From a bacterium (lineage in GTDB: Bacteria > Electryoneota > Electryoneia > Electryoneales > Electryoneaceae): a stretch of DNA of 64,000 nt. The notes below the pieces were generated by a model. That model was given only the letters and a program-made list of their open reading frames with translations. It searched no databases and was not told the origin of the DNA. Shown here piece by piece: positions 1-9,623 of this stretch. Both the position numbers and the translations under genes were made by a program. The stretch covers positions 59,113 through 123,112 of the forward strand of contig JANQEY010000320.1 of NCBI GenBank assembly GCA_028278125.1, written 5' to 3'. How positions within the stretch are numbered: position 1 is the stretch's first letter; each line of letters starts with the position of its first letter.

Positions 1-901
1 TAAGGGATTCGAGAACAGGAACACCGGCGCCCATCAGGATACCAAACGTTTTTGCAAACCGGGTCATCATCGAATCCTGGTGCAGCTGTCCAAGTACCGG
101 GAATCTCATTCTGAATGTATCCCAGTACATTCCACCCTTTTCAGTAAGAGTCAGGATCCAGCCAAGGAAGAGAAGAACAATACCAAGGCCTGTAAACTCG
201 ATAAAATGCGAGCTTACAGTATCGCTGACACTAACCAGTACCCTGGTCTGGATAGGTAGCTCCGCCCCGAAGTTCGAGTAAATATTGGTGAACTGGGGAA
301 CGATGAAGATAATCAAAGCGGCTAGGATGACAAGCATAAAGATTACAACGAATGTGGGATAGGCTAACGCCGACACAACTTTCCGCTTTGTATCCGCAAC
401 CGATTCCAGGTAATCACTAAGTGACGCGAGCACGATGTGTAACGAACCGGAAATTTCACCGGCGTTCACAAGCGCGCAGTAGAGGTTATCGAATACACCC
501 GGATGCTCGCCTAATGCGTCGGAGAGTGACTTACCTCGTTTCAAGTCGTTTGCCACTTCAGCAAGGGTTTTCTTAAATCCGCCGTGCTTTTCCTCCAGCA
601 TCAGGTTGGCAATTGATTTTTCAATCGTCAAACCGGCGGAGAACATGGTAGAAAGTTGCCTTGTAAAGAACACAAGGTTATTCAGCGGTACTTTTGTTTT
701 CAGACGATATATAGCCGTCGAGACCTGGTCAACGATGGACGCGGATTGCGCTTGTTCGCTGATTTTAAGCTCGCGAAGCGATATAATCTTTGCGCCCTTT
801 TTAGTCAGCTGCTCCCATGCAGCTTCGTAACTGTTAGCGCGTATCCTGTCTTCGCGGCGTGTACCGTCCGTCTCAGTAATGATGTAACTGAAATTGGGCA
901 T
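1..901 (-). CDS. pilC: Type IV pilus inner-membrane platform protein PilC (GspF family), 3' end cut off
   Basis: Polytopic platform protein of the type IV pilus, on which the PilB and PilT ATPases act. Translating the minus strand from the ATG at 901 gives about 300 residues that remain open at the left edge, so the C-terminal part is missing. The cytoplasmic GspF domain (residues 65-190) is recognisable from FFTRQLSTMFSAGL and, further on, GKSLSDALGEHPGVF and NLYCALVNAGEISGSL. A strong transmembrane segment follows (around ALAYPTFVVIFMLVILAALI). Intact family members have about 400 residues and a second GspF domain. It lies 14 bp downstream of pilB, as in most pil operons. Family identification is secure; only the truncation limits the entry. 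Confidence 0.93.
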   Translation of the reverse strand, partial: MPNFSYIITETDGTRREDRIRANSYEAAWEQLTKKGAKIISLRELKISEQAQSASIVDQVSTAIYRLKTKVPLNNLVFFTRQLSTMFSAGLTIEKSIANLMLEEKHGGFKKTLAEVANDLKRGKSLSDALGEHPGVFDNLYCALVNAGEISGSLHIVLASLSDYLESVADTKRKVVSALAYPTFVVIFMLVILAALIIFIVPQFTNIYSNFGAELPIQTRVLVSVSDTVSSHFIEFTGLGIVLLFLGWILTLTEKGGMYWDTFRMRFPVLGQLHQDSMMTRFAKTFGILMGAGVPVLESL

Positions 902-915
902 GTTTTATCCCGTTT

Positions 916-2643
916 CTATTCAGTTGTGACACGCAAAACTTCAGCCAGGGTGGTCATTCCCCGTTTCGCTTTGCTGATACCGTGTTGTCTCAAAGTTTCC
1001 ATGCCCTGGAGCTCCGCAAGTTCGCGGATCTCATCCTGGCTCGCATTATCGAAAATCAAACGGCGTATCTCTGCAGATACGTTCAGCAGTTCGAAAACAC
1101 CGGTACGTCCAAAATAACCGGTATCACGACAATGGACACATCCCCTGCCTTTAACCCATTCGACATCCTTGTAATCTTCAGGATTGATATCCAGGTATTC
1201 AAGTTCTGAATCTTTTGGCGTATATGGTTCCTTACAGTTCGGGCAAATGGTTCGTACAAGACGCTGAGCCATCACCAGCAGCAAACTCGATCCGCAGAGG
1301 AACGGCGGTACACCGATGTCAATCAGACGAGTAATAGTTGATGGAGCGTCATTAGCGTGAACTGTACTGAAAACAAGGTGACCCGTAAGCGAAAACTTCA
1401 CCGCGATATCGGCTGTTTCTTCGTCACGAATCTCACCAATCAGCAGCCTGTCGGGGTCCTGGCGCAGAATCGATCGTAGTGACGCCGCAAAGGTTAACCC
1501 GATCTTAGGCTTTACCTGAACCTGGTTAATCCCGTCAAGGTGATACTCAACAGGATCTTCTACGGTAGTGATATTATCCTGAACGCTCATAATCTCACGA
1601 AGTGACGAATAGAGTGTTGTGGATTTACCTGATCCGGTAGGCCCGGATACGATAATCATACCGTAAGGTTTAATGATGTTGCGTTTAAACTGTTTGTAGT
1701 GATGCTCCTCGAAACCTAATGTTGACAGGGTAAATCCGAATGTACCCTTATCGAGTAGACGCATCACAACTTTTTCGCCGTTAACGGTCGGCAGAATACT
1801 GACACGCACGTCAACTTCACGTTCTTTTGCACGGATGGTAAAACGTCCGTCCTGCGGAAGTCGTTTTTCAGCGATATTCAGCTTTGAAATAATCTTGATA
1901 CGTGTAACAATACCGGCGTGAGCGTTACGTGGCGGCTTCATTACTTCCAGCAACACACCGTCCACACGGTAGCGTACGATAACATTATCTTCACGAGGTT
2001 CAATATGAATATCAGTTGCGCGTTCTTTCATCGCTTCACTGATAATCAGGTTAACCAGCTTGATGATAGGTGCTTCAGTTTCATCAGCAACCTTTGTCAT
2101 ATCCACCATGCCTTCTTCGCCCTCATCAGCTTCAGCGAAGAATTGCAGGTCTCCGATCACTTCGGAAGTTTCCTGCTGCTTACGGATACGAACATAAAGC
2201 TTGTCGATGGCGTGCTGAATTCCCTGCGGGCTGGCCATTCCCAGCTCGAGGCTTAATGGTTCATCAGCTTCTTCAGCAAGCCGTTCAAGGTTGTCAACCG
2301 CGATAATATCATCCGGGTCAGCCATTGCCACGACGAGAACACCATCCTGCCTCTTGACGGCAATCAGATTATTTTCCTTGGCAAAAGCCTCGGGGATGAT
2401 TCTGACAGTGTCTTCCTTAGCTTCCAATAACTGCTCGTTCTTGAAGAACGATACACCCATCTGTTGTGCTAAACCGAAGTAAACCTGTTCTTCCAGCGCA
2501 AAACCCAGCGCGATCAGGGCTTCACCTACGCGCATATGTTTGTCACCGGCTTCTTCCAGGCTTCGGTTAAGCTGGTCTTTTTCTATCAGCCCTTCATTAA
2601 GCAGTATTTCGCCCAGCTTTGGAAAGGCACCAATATCAGCCAT
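916..2643 (-). CDS. pilB: Type IV pilus extension ATPase PilB (GspE family)
   Basis: Cytoplasmic hexameric ATPase that powers pilus extension. The 575 residues match the family length. An N-terminal MshEN/GspE_N region (about 1-150) precedes the ATPase core. The Walker A motif GPTGSGKST is near residue 335, followed by an Asp box around TTVEDPVEY, a Walker B-like LRQDPDRLLIGEIRD and a His box GHLVFSTVHAND. A tetracysteine zinc site (CPNC ... CVHC) lies near residues 470-510, which separates PilB from PilT. The ATG is followed by MADIGAF, a plausible start. It sits between the Ig-repeat lipoprotein gene and pilC, 96 bp after the former with a hairpin in the gap. Confidence 0.95.
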   Translation of the reverse strand: MADIGAFPKLGEILLNEGLIEKDQLNRSLEEAGDKHMRVGEALIALGFALEEQVYFGLAQQMGVSFFKNEQLLEAKEDTVRIIPEAFAKENNLIAVKRQDGVLVVAMADPDDIIAVDNLERLAEEADEPLSLELGMASPQGIQHAIDKLYVRIRKQQETSEVIGDLQFFAEADEGEEGMVDMTKVADETEAPIIKLVNLIISEAMKERATDIHIEPREDNVIVRYRVDGVLLEVMKPPRNAHAGIVTRIKIISKLNIAEKRLPQDGRFTIRAKEREVDVRVSILPTVNGEKVVMRLLDKGTFGFTLSTLGFEEHHYKQFKRNIIKPYGMIIVSGPTGSGKSTTLYSSLREIMSVQDNITTVEDPVEYHLDGINQVQVKPKIGLTFAASLRSILRQDPDRLLIGEIRDEETADIAVKFSLTGHLVFSTVHANDAPSTITRLIDIGVPPFLCGSSLLLVMAQRLVRTICPNCKEPYTPKDSELEYLDINPEDYKDVEWVKGRGCVHCRDTGYFGRTGVFELLNVSAEIRRLIFDNASQDEIRELAELQGMETLRQHGISKAKRGMTTLAEVLRVTTE

Positions 2644-2676
2644 TCTATTAAACCTCTTACGTAACTGCGTATATCA

Positions 2677-2712
2677 CGGGATTCCCGGCTCCGGTTGAAG
2701 CCGGAAATCCCG
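2677..2712 (-). terminator. GC-rich hairpin between the Ig-repeat lipoprotein gene and pilB
   Basis: A stem of 13 pairs with one mismatch (CGGGATT-c-CCGGCT against AGCCGG-a-AATCCCG) with an 8-nt loop. It lies in the 96-bp gap between the lipoprotein stop and the pilB start. No T-run follows on the minus strand, so it may be an mRNA processing or stability element or a leaky terminator rather than a full stop. Confidence 0.5.
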
Positions 2713-2739
2713 CTACGTGAAAATTCAAGTCTTATGAGG

Positions 2740-5700
2740 TTACTGTTGGATATTTAACGTTACCGGTTCAACCGTAGCATCCGGGTAACCCACAATTTCT
2801 ACCTCCGCCGTGGCGGTGGTCTCGAGAATACGCGGATCCGGGAATGCCTCGTCGAAGGTAATCCTCAAGTACCTGTCTGCCCATCCACAATCATTCTGGT
2901 CTGGCGGTCCAACGTTACCAGGTCCGGTGATAGCTTCGTTGAGAGGCGCACCACCAATTGCCTGTGCGTAGTACTGACCACGGCTTGTAATAAAGCGTAC
3001 CAGCTGATCGTTGATGCAGTGATCGTGTCCGTCATAGACAAACACCGTCATATGGAACAATGCCGGATCACCCCAGGTGAAGTCCCAGTTACGCGGGTCG
3101 GCATAAAGCACACCGGCCGCTGTCTGGATTGGCAGGTTAAAGTCAATGTATTCACCTGTGATCAGGTTACCACCCTCCGATAGTACCGTAGCGATAATAT
3201 CGATCGAGTCGTTGGTAACCGCACTGTTATATGACATGATTGTATGAGCCACACCAGGTGTGATGTCACCACCGGGATCTTCATTTCCGGTATATGGCGC
3301 ACCCTCACCACCAATTGTGGCGATATCATCGCTGACTTCGAAAGCCACTACGATGGAGTCTTTAACCGGGTTGTTCAGGATGTCGGCAACACGGGCTGAA
3401 ACTTCAACGTTCCAGACAGCACCACCACCATCTTCACCGATCTCGTTGACGTCGATATCGATCGATGCGGGAGGTCCTGCAACCACTGCCAACTCTGTAA
3501 AGATCGCAAGTACAGAGTCGCATTCCGGTGTTCCACGCAAATCGATATTTTCATATGCCCATGCCAGTAGACGCAGCTGTCCTGTAGCCACACCGGCATT
3601 AATCGAGATCTGTGCGATTCCGCTGTTAGTCATAGCGGAGTCGTAAGGTTCACCATACGGGTTACCGGGTTCTCCACCATTCGAATCGTTGATCTTCGGA
3701 CGTCCATCCATGTCGCTGTCCGGGTAACGATCCATCAGGAAGTATACCCAGGTCTGATCCTGTACAGAGTTACCGTTCGGGTCACGTACAGTCGCGCTGA
3801 CCTGTGCCGTTTCCTGTCCACCGGTACCGCGTGCGGCGATAGCCAGGCGGTCAGTGTTCAGAATCAAAGACTGTGGTGTTCCAGAATGAATAGTGAAGCT
3901 TACCCAGCTTGAATCAGCCTGGAGGCACTTGGCGATGACAGTTGCTAATCCGGCCTGTGTACCAGGTGTGAACGAGGCACGGACATAACCGTTGATATCA
4001 CCAAGCTGCGGATGAGTACCGGGACCGGTAGATGCTGAAGGTGTTACTGTTCCGAGGTTCGTAGTAAAGGTTACCTGCAGGTTATCCCTTACAGGATTCA
4101 GGAACGTATCAACAACAACACAGTGAACTACACCGGCTTCCTGCTGGTTTGTATAGAACGGTGAAACACCGTCAAAGTTCTCAACCATCAGGTTGGCGAT
4201 AAACTTCGGATCTTTTGCTTCAATGGTAATAGGAAGCCTGAGAGACTGCGCAACCTGACCTTCGGGACCAGCAGAACAGAAGATGGTATCAACACCAGCC
4301 CAGCTTCCCGGGAACATGTAGCTTACAGCCTGGCCATCAGCATCAGTTACAGCTGTTGGCGGGAAGAATGCAAGCTGAGTCAGGTTGTCAGAATTGAAGT
4401 TAACCGGGGTACCGGGTACTGCAGGTTCACCTGTTGTATAACGAACAGTACAGACAACCTGTGCTGAGTCCATGATGGAAGCATTGTAACGCTGACCAAA
4501 CGGAGTCTGGAGAATCAGATCACCAATCTGGCGGTTCGGCAGAATAACCACCGAGGTATCAGCGTTCAGGTTTAGAGTACCTGAAATATTGGTATATGTT
4601 GCCAGGATCTGAACGGTATCAATTTCACCACCATCGCTGAATTGCGCAACCGCAACACCAAAGCTGTCGGTAACAACCGATCCCTGGATATTTCCTGAAC
4701 CGATGGCGGAGAAGCGAACAATAGCACCTTCAATCGCTGACTGGTTCTGGTCTTTCAGCGTAGCAGTAATATTAGCCTTGGTAATACCGTTATCAGCATA
4801 TATATAGGGTGTATCTGTTGTCAGACGGAGAGTGCCACCGATTGATGGGCTTTTATTAACCATCAATTTAGTCCGGTAATCATTACCTTCGCCGGCATTG
4901 ACGTTAATCCACCATTCACCGAACTGACGGTTGGTTCGGATGGTAGCGGTCGCTGTGCCTATGGTGTCTGTCGGCTGGGGTTGTGAAATAACACCCAAGT
5001 CCTGACGCGGCCATTCCGGATCAGGTATATACGCTTCCAAACTGTCCACCCAGTCCAGCGAATCGGCATCAGTAATTGAGAAATGGAATTGCAGATCGGT
5101 AATTCCATTCTGCTCATCATCAAACGCAGTCGCAAAAATAGTGGCTACACCGTTTGAATCCGGTGTCAGGGTAATCTCGGGAGGTGTCACCCAGACATAA
5201 ACGGAGTCGATCGCACCTTCCAGCGGGATCATAGTAATCTTGACCAGTTTTTCAGTGTCGCTGGCGATTTCACGGTCAGCGCCACCACCAATAGCATCAA
5301 GTTCGCGATCCGCGCCGGGTTTGAAGAATTTGGTCATACGCTCGCGGAGGGCACCGATTCCCTTGGAAGCGGTTCCTTTGCCAACTCCAGCGTCTACATC
5401 GACAAATGCCCGTACCCAGACTACAATTGTCTCATCAACAGGATTAACATTCAGGGTAGAGGTAACGCTACCGTCTATACCTGTTGAAGAAACAGGACTG
5501 AGTACCGCATTATCAGGAATGACGTATGTCTCATCGTTCGGGTCCTGAACAGCTTCGATTTGCACAGGAATACCTGAGACACCTGTATTAGCATCGTTAA
5601 CGACTGTAATCGTCAGCTGCGTTGTTCCCATTCCACCTTCAGCCACCCGGAAGCTGTCCGCACTGGCGTGCATTGTAAGCCTTACGGGTTTTGAGACAAT

Positions 5701-6153
5701 ACTAAGATTCTCTGTGTCAGAAACACCTGCGGCAATAACTTCAGATTTGATTTGAGCTGTCTGGCTGACCTGACTGGCAAGACTAACAATATAGTGCGCC
5801 GTTTGAATACCAGCGACATTTGTCGCTGTATCGATTGGTACAATATACCCAGGACCAGATTCAACGCTGAATAAAACCTTAGCATTTTCGACACCAACCT
5901 GTTGATCATCAACAGCCTTCGCAGAAATTAGTACCGTATCGGTCTTGCCGAAGAAATTCTCAATCGAGCTTGTCTGGAAGTTGTTGTAAAACAGGCTTAA
6001 TGATACTTCGTAAACATCGTAGCTTCTGTCAATAATTGGATCATCTCCGCCATCACCAGTGCCCCCGCCGCCTGAAGAGTCGCAGGAAACTGTGAACATG
6101 AGGAGCGCCATCAACAGCAACACGCCCATTAGATAAAACCATCTGCCTTGCAT
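2740..6153 (-). CDS. Large lipoprotein with repeated Ig-like (Big_1/invasin-type) domains, inside the pil operon
   Basis: A 1137-residue exported protein of unknown exact role. The N-terminus has a hydrophobic signal ending MFTVSC followed by a Ser/Gly-rich tether, which fits a lipoprotein signal with the acylated Cys near residue 24. The rest is a tandem series of roughly 100-residue beta-sandwich segments. Recurrent patterns such as VSATVRDPNGNSVQD, ITATLKDQNQSAIEGAIVRF and VFVYDGHDHCINDQLVRF are typical of bacterial Ig-like group 1 domains found in intimins and invasins. AGGAGG lies just upstream of the ATG at 6153. Its position between the secretin/SLBB genes and pilB suggests a surface adhesin or stalk co-expressed with the pilus; that role is inference. 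No catalytic motif was seen. Confidence 0.8.
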   Translation of the reverse strand: MQGRWFYLMGVLLLMALLMFTVSCDSSGGGGTGDGGDDPIIDRSYDVYEVSLSLFYNNFQTSSIENFFGKTDTVLISAKAVDDQQVGVENAKVLFSVESGPGYIVPIDTATNVAGIQTAHYIVSLASQVSQTAQIKSEVIAAGVSDTENLSIVSKPVRLTMHASADSFRVAEGGMGTTQLTITVVNDANTGVSGIPVQIEAVQDPNDETYVIPDNAVLSPVSSTGIDGSVTSTLNVNPVDETIVVWVRAFVDVDAGVGKGTASKGIGALRERMTKFFKPGADRELDAIGGGADREIASDTEKLVKITMIPLEGAIDSVYVWVTPPEITLTPDSNGVATIFATAFDDEQNGITDLQFHFSITDADSLDWVDSLEAYIPDPEWPRQDLGVISQPQPTDTIGTATATIRTNRQFGEWWINVNAGEGNDYRTKLMVNKSPSIGGTLRLTTDTPYIYADNGITKANITATLKDQNQSAIEGAIVRFSAIGSGNIQGSVVTDSFGVAVAQFSDGGEIDTVQILATYTNISGTLNLNADTSVVILPNRQIGDLILQTPFGQRYNASIMDSAQVVCTVRYTTGEPAVPGTPVNFNSDNLTQLAFFPPTAVTDADGQAVSYMFPGSWAGVDTIFCSAGPEGQVAQSLRLPITIEAKDPKFIANLMVENFDGVSPFYTNQQEAGVVHCVVVDTFLNPVRDNLQVTFTTNLGTVTPSASTGPGTHPQLGDINGYVRASFTPGTQAGLATVIAKCLQADSSWVSFTIHSGTPQSLILNTDRLAIAARGTGGQETAQVSATVRDPNGNSVQDQTWVYFLMDRYPDSDMDGRPKINDSNGGEPGNPYGEPYDSAMTNSGIAQISINAGVATGQLRLLAWAYENIDLRGTPECDSVLAIFTELAVVAGPPASIDIDVNEIGEDGGGAVWNVEVSARVADILNNPVKDSIVVAFEVSDDIATIGGEGAPYTGNEDPGGDITPGVAHTIMSYNSAVTNDSIDIIATVLSEGGNLITGEYIDFNLPIQTAAGVLYADPRNWDFTWGDPALFHMTVFVYDGHDHCINDQLVRFITSRGQYYAQAIGGAPLNEAITGPGNVGPPDQNDCGWADRYLRITFDEAFPDPRILETTATAEVEIVGYPDATVEPVTLNIQQ

Positions 6154-6172
6154 CGTGTTTTCCTCCTGTTAC

Positions 6173-6190
6173 GGCGATAATTCTATCGCC
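6173..6190 (-). promoter_or_regulatory. Leader hairpin just upstream of the Ig-repeat lipoprotein ribosome binding site
   Basis: A perfect 7-bp stem GGCGATA/TATCGCC with a 4-nt loop, placed 5-10 nt upstream of the AGGAGG ribosome binding site. No T-run follows it, so it is more likely to affect translation or mRNA stability than to stop transcription. Confidence 0.4.
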
Positions 6191-6308
6191 TGATAACAAC
6201 GGGGATGCAAAAGATTACGTGCGGGTTTTCGGGAAACTTATACTTCATAAATTGAGGAAAAAGTTTATGCCCGTACGAAACCTTTCATATTTATTTGTTG
6301 TTTTTTTC

Positions 6309-8033
6309 TCACCTTGACAATGTGACTACTACAACGATAATCGTCGCCATCTGTCCCAGGACAGTCAGTGCTTCCCTGAACGTATCCCAGGCAAGCTCAT
6401 CTGGTGCTTCCGGTACAAAGATCAAATCTCCCGGACCTACTTCCGTGCTCGACCTTGGTTTTTGCCATATCGAGGAGTTGTATTGTACCAGCCGCGTCCA
6501 GTTCGGTCTCGCGTTTTTTGTGAATCCTCCGGCAGCTTTTATGTAATCCTTGTAGTTCCAGCCTTCCATGTAGGGGTATAAACCCGGTTTCTCAACCTGT
6601 CCCATCATGATTACGGACTTGGTATTACCCGGTACCTCCACGACATCACCCTCACGGAGGGGAAGATCGTACGACTGGTCACCATCCACGTAAAGCGCTT
6701 TAAAATCCGTTGCTAACCGGTCATAGCCCAGCAGCCTGTAATTATACCTGAGAAACTGTTCCTCAAAATCTGTTCGACGCTGAGGATCAACTTCAAAAAG
6801 GATTTCCGCTTCCACTTCACGTGCCATATCACTGTGTGGCCGTATCACCCTGGATCCCTCGATAAAGGCATCCTGTGTAAATCCGCCGGCCATCGTGATA
6901 ACATCGCTGATGCGTGTTTTCCCGGGAACAATAGGATATTCACCCGGAAACATTACTTCGCCTTTTACCTCAACCGATCTTCTCTTGACGGGAACAGATG
7001 ATCTTGGAATCAGGATCAAATCACCCGGTTCAAGTTTAATTGCTGTTCCTCCATCCAGCGAAATATCTATTTCCCTGGTTTCCACCAGGCTGTCTGCGTT
7101 AAACCTTGTCAGCGATATGGCTCCAAGGTTTGCGTCAGCCTGTGTTCCCCCGGCCAGGTCGACCAGGTCGTCGAGAAAATCAGTGTCCGTCCATTCGTAT
7201 ACACCCGGAACATTTACCGCACCGGAGATCGAAACAGAGGGCGATTCTTCGTGATAGAATCCTACAACCAATCGGTCACCATCTTTGAGGTAAGGATCGG
7301 CTTCGCTGCTGGCTATTCTTTCAAAGCGTAATAAATCAACCTGTGTGCTGGTACCGTCTTTATGATATATAACAGCATTCCTTTTGCTGGCGAATTTTAT
7401 ATCATACTGACGTTTCAGCGTTTCAAGCGATTTCCTGGCGTTACTAATTTCCTGGCTGAAATATTCACGCCAATACGCTTCATCGAGCAGCCCTCCTGCG
7501 TATTCGATCGCCATAGAGACACGGTCAACGGGTGTAACTATGTACGTACCGGGCAAAGCAACCGCACCGGCAACTGCTACGCGGAACATTCGAATTTCAA
7601 TGAGCGTCACATCTATATCAGTACCGGGGAAATTTTCTCCCCAGGATTCCTGAACCAGTTTTTCGGCTTCCGCAAGTGTCATCCCACCCACCTGCAACAC
7701 CGGAAACATCGGGGTGATCAGTGAACCGTCGGGTGAAACCCGCGCTTCATAAACCTCATCAACCCCACCCATGAAGGATATTCCAAGCAGATCACCGCTA
7801 CCAAGAATGTAGCTTTCTGGATCAATCGGTTCTTCAAGGGCCTGGACTTCTGTCGGTCTTTGCGCCTGCTGCCCGATCTGTTCTCCGAGAACTGATCTCA
7901 CAGCCTGTCGATCCGCCCCGGGAACCCCGGCAGTGGCGGATCTCTGCGCCCTGGCCGTGACGCAACCCGCAATCAGAATTACAAGCAGCGTCACAACCAG
8001 GCGACGAAATCCATCAACAACTTTTATCGTCAT
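6309..8033 (-). CDS. Wza-like polysaccharide-export lipoprotein with four SLBB domains
   Basis: A 574-residue outer-membrane-type export protein. The signal peptide ends LIAGC, a good lipobox, placing the lipidated Cys near residue 24. The poly_export (PES) domain spans about 70-165 (YILGSGDLLGISF, VSPDGSLITPMF). Four SLBB domains follow, each with a V-x-G-x-V-x-x-PG-x-Y core: VAVAGAVALPGTY, VSISGAVNVPGVY, VEVKGEVMFPGEY and VIMMGQVEKPGLY. The last 20 residues form a hydrophobic helix (ATIIVVVVTLSR), as in Wza, whose C-terminal helix forms the outer-membrane pore. The start overlaps the pilQ stop by 4 bp (ATGA), so translation is probably coupled. Capsule or EPS genes that normally accompany Wza are absent here, so a role with the pilus machine is inferred. 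Confidence 0.87.
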   Translation of the reverse strand: MTIKVVDGFRRLVVTLLVILIAGCVTARAQRSATAGVPGADRQAVRSVLGEQIGQQAQRPTEVQALEEPIDPESYILGSGDLLGISFMGGVDEVYEARVSPDGSLITPMFPVLQVGGMTLAEAEKLVQESWGENFPGTDIDVTLIEIRMFRVAVAGAVALPGTYIVTPVDRVSMAIEYAGGLLDEAYWREYFSQEISNARKSLETLKRQYDIKFASKRNAVIYHKDGTSTQVDLLRFERIASSEADPYLKDGDRLVVGFYHEESPSVSISGAVNVPGVYEWTDTDFLDDLVDLAGGTQADANLGAISLTRFNADSLVETREIDISLDGGTAIKLEPGDLILIPRSSVPVKRRSVEVKGEVMFPGEYPIVPGKTRISDVITMAGGFTQDAFIEGSRVIRPHSDMAREVEAEILFEVDPQRRTDFEEQFLRYNYRLLGYDRLATDFKALYVDGDQSYDLPLREGDVVEVPGNTKSVIMMGQVEKPGLYPYMEGWNYKDYIKAAGGFTKNARPNWTRLVQYNSSIWQKPRSSTEVGPGDLIFVPEAPDELAWDTFREALTVLGQMATIIVVVVTLSR

Positions 8034-9529
8034 TCAACCTGCTGAAGTGATTCCTTTAAAAGCTCAAGATCTTCTTCAGTCTCTTCTTCAGGAACATAAT
8101 CTGAATCGAGCTCTTCGATCTCCGCTTTCTCTTCTTCATTCAGCATGGATTCGATCTCGTGCTCAGATTCCTCGATATAGGTTTCCACGCGCTTGATCAG
8201 GCTGTTCTTGACGATTCCAGAATCCATTTCATCGATTACATGCGGTGTAATCTGGATAATCAAATCTGTCTTCTTGTTAACAATGTTCTTATGCCTGAAT
8301 AAGCCACCTACAAAAGGCATGTCACCGAGGAATGGAACCTTGTAGATCGTGTACTGGCGGTTGATACCAAGCAATCCGGCGATAACGATAGATTCACCGT
8401 CTTTGACACGGATCTTGGTAGTCGCCCGACGGGTAACGATCCACGGTACGTTCTGGTCAGGACCGATCAACTGGAAAACGTTTGAGATTTCCGGTGTAAC
8501 CGTAGCGGTTATGTAACCATCCTGGTTGACGGTCGGCTTGATAACCAGCTTAACGCCAACTTCTTTTTCCTTGGTCTGTACCTGTCCTCCAACACCACCG
8601 GCGGACATGATGAACGGAATAACATCAACAACTTCGATTGACGCTTCCTGGTTGTTCATCGTGGCGACCTTGCTGTTAGCGAGAACTTCCGCGAGGTTGT
8701 TCTTCAGCAGGAAGTCGATGGCAAAGTCGAAGAGCGGTTCCTGGCGTCCGAAATAACCGAAGTCGTTCAGGTCTTCGACCTGGACAATCGGCATCTGGCG
8801 CCTGAAGGTTTCGATACTACCACCACCAGAGGAGGTGGGTACTTGCGGACCTTCATACCACATGGATTCGTAATTGTTCATCTTGTTCCATGCGATACCG
8901 AGTTTTTCCTCTTCTTCGACGTCCACCTGGATAACTCTCGCTTCAAGCATAATCTGGAGCGGGGGACGGTCAACGTCTTCGACAACACGCTGGATATCGT
9001 GGATCACCTTTGGACTGGTGATCACCAGCAGTTTGTTGCCGGGTTCGTCCACCTGGATATCGGCATTAAAATCCTCGAGCAGCTTCGCGATAACGGAAGC
9101 TTCCGCGTATTTTAGTGCAACGACATAGGAGGTCAAACCAACCTGCTCCTTAAGTTTCGCCGCCGTGGCAATGAGGAATGAATTTCCGACAATTTCGTAA
9201 GACAAACCAGCCGCGCGAACGACCAGGTTCATCGCATCCTCAATCGGTGTATCCTGGAGGTGGATAGAAATCCGTTCCTCTTTGTTTACACCCGGACCTG
9301 TGACGATGTTGTAACCGCTTTCGGCCGCAAGAATCGACAACACTGTCGGTAGACTTGCATCGTCCGCATCAATGGTCACGGTCTTCTGCAGGCCGGGGTC
9401 GGTTAATATTTGTTCCTCATCAATCACCGCTTCTGTTTCAGCGGCAACATCTTCTTGGGCAATGGCTGCAGTTACGCCGAAAGCCAGGATCAGCATAACT
9501 ATCAGCACGGGGATGCCGTTTCGCAACAT
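8030..9529 (-). CDS. pilQ: Type IV pilus secretin PilQ
   Basis: Outer-membrane secretin through which the pilus passes. An N-terminal STN/N0-like domain (SVLSILAAESGYN, with DAMNLVVRAAGLSY) precedes an N1/NolW domain (VVALKYAEASVIAKLLEDF), and the C-terminal secretin domain carries VKDGESIVIAGLL and KVPFLGDMPFVGGLF. The C-terminal 50 residues are Glu-rich. The frame extends to a TTG at 9583, but the ATG at 9529 has GGGAGAGG 6 nt upstream and opens directly into a clean signal peptide (MLRNGIPVLIVMLILAF), so 9529 is preferred. At about 500 residues it is shorter than proteobacterial PilQ and has no AMIN domains. It lies downstream of the pilM-N-O-P genes and overlaps the next gene by 4 bp. Confidence 0.93.
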   Translation of the reverse strand: MLRNGIPVLIVMLILAFGVTAAIAQEDVAAETEAVIDEEQILTDPGLQKTVTIDADDASLPTVLSILAAESGYNIVTGPGVNKEERISIHLQDTPIEDAMNLVVRAAGLSYEIVGNSFLIATAAKLKEQVGLTSYVVALKYAEASVIAKLLEDFNADIQVDEPGNKLLVITSPKVIHDIQRVVEDVDRPPLQIMLEARVIQVDVEEEEKLGIAWNKMNNYESMWYEGPQVPTSSGGGSIETFRRQMPIVQVEDLNDFGYFGRQEPLFDFAIDFLLKNNLAEVLANSKVATMNNQEASIEVVDVIPFIMSAGGVGGQVQTKEKEVGVKLVIKPTVNQDGYITATVTPEISNVFQLIGPDQNVPWIVTRRATTKIRVKDGESIVIAGLLGINRQYTIYKVPFLGDMPFVGGLFRHKNIVNKKTDLIIQITPHVIDEMDSGIVKNSLIKRVETYIEESEHEIESMLNEEEKAEIEELDSDYVPEEETEEDLELLKESLQQVE

Positions 9530-9623
9530 GAGGCCTCTCCCTGGATCAAAGTAAATCAGTGCGTTGTTTTTTTTCTTTATCAAAACTCGTAAAGATCTGA
9601 ATTAACAATATGGTTCAAGCGGA

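Noticed and set aside
606..1209. Plus-strand open frames opposite pilC and pilB.
   Set aside because: They are antisense to well-supported genes and have no coding character or ribosome binding sites.
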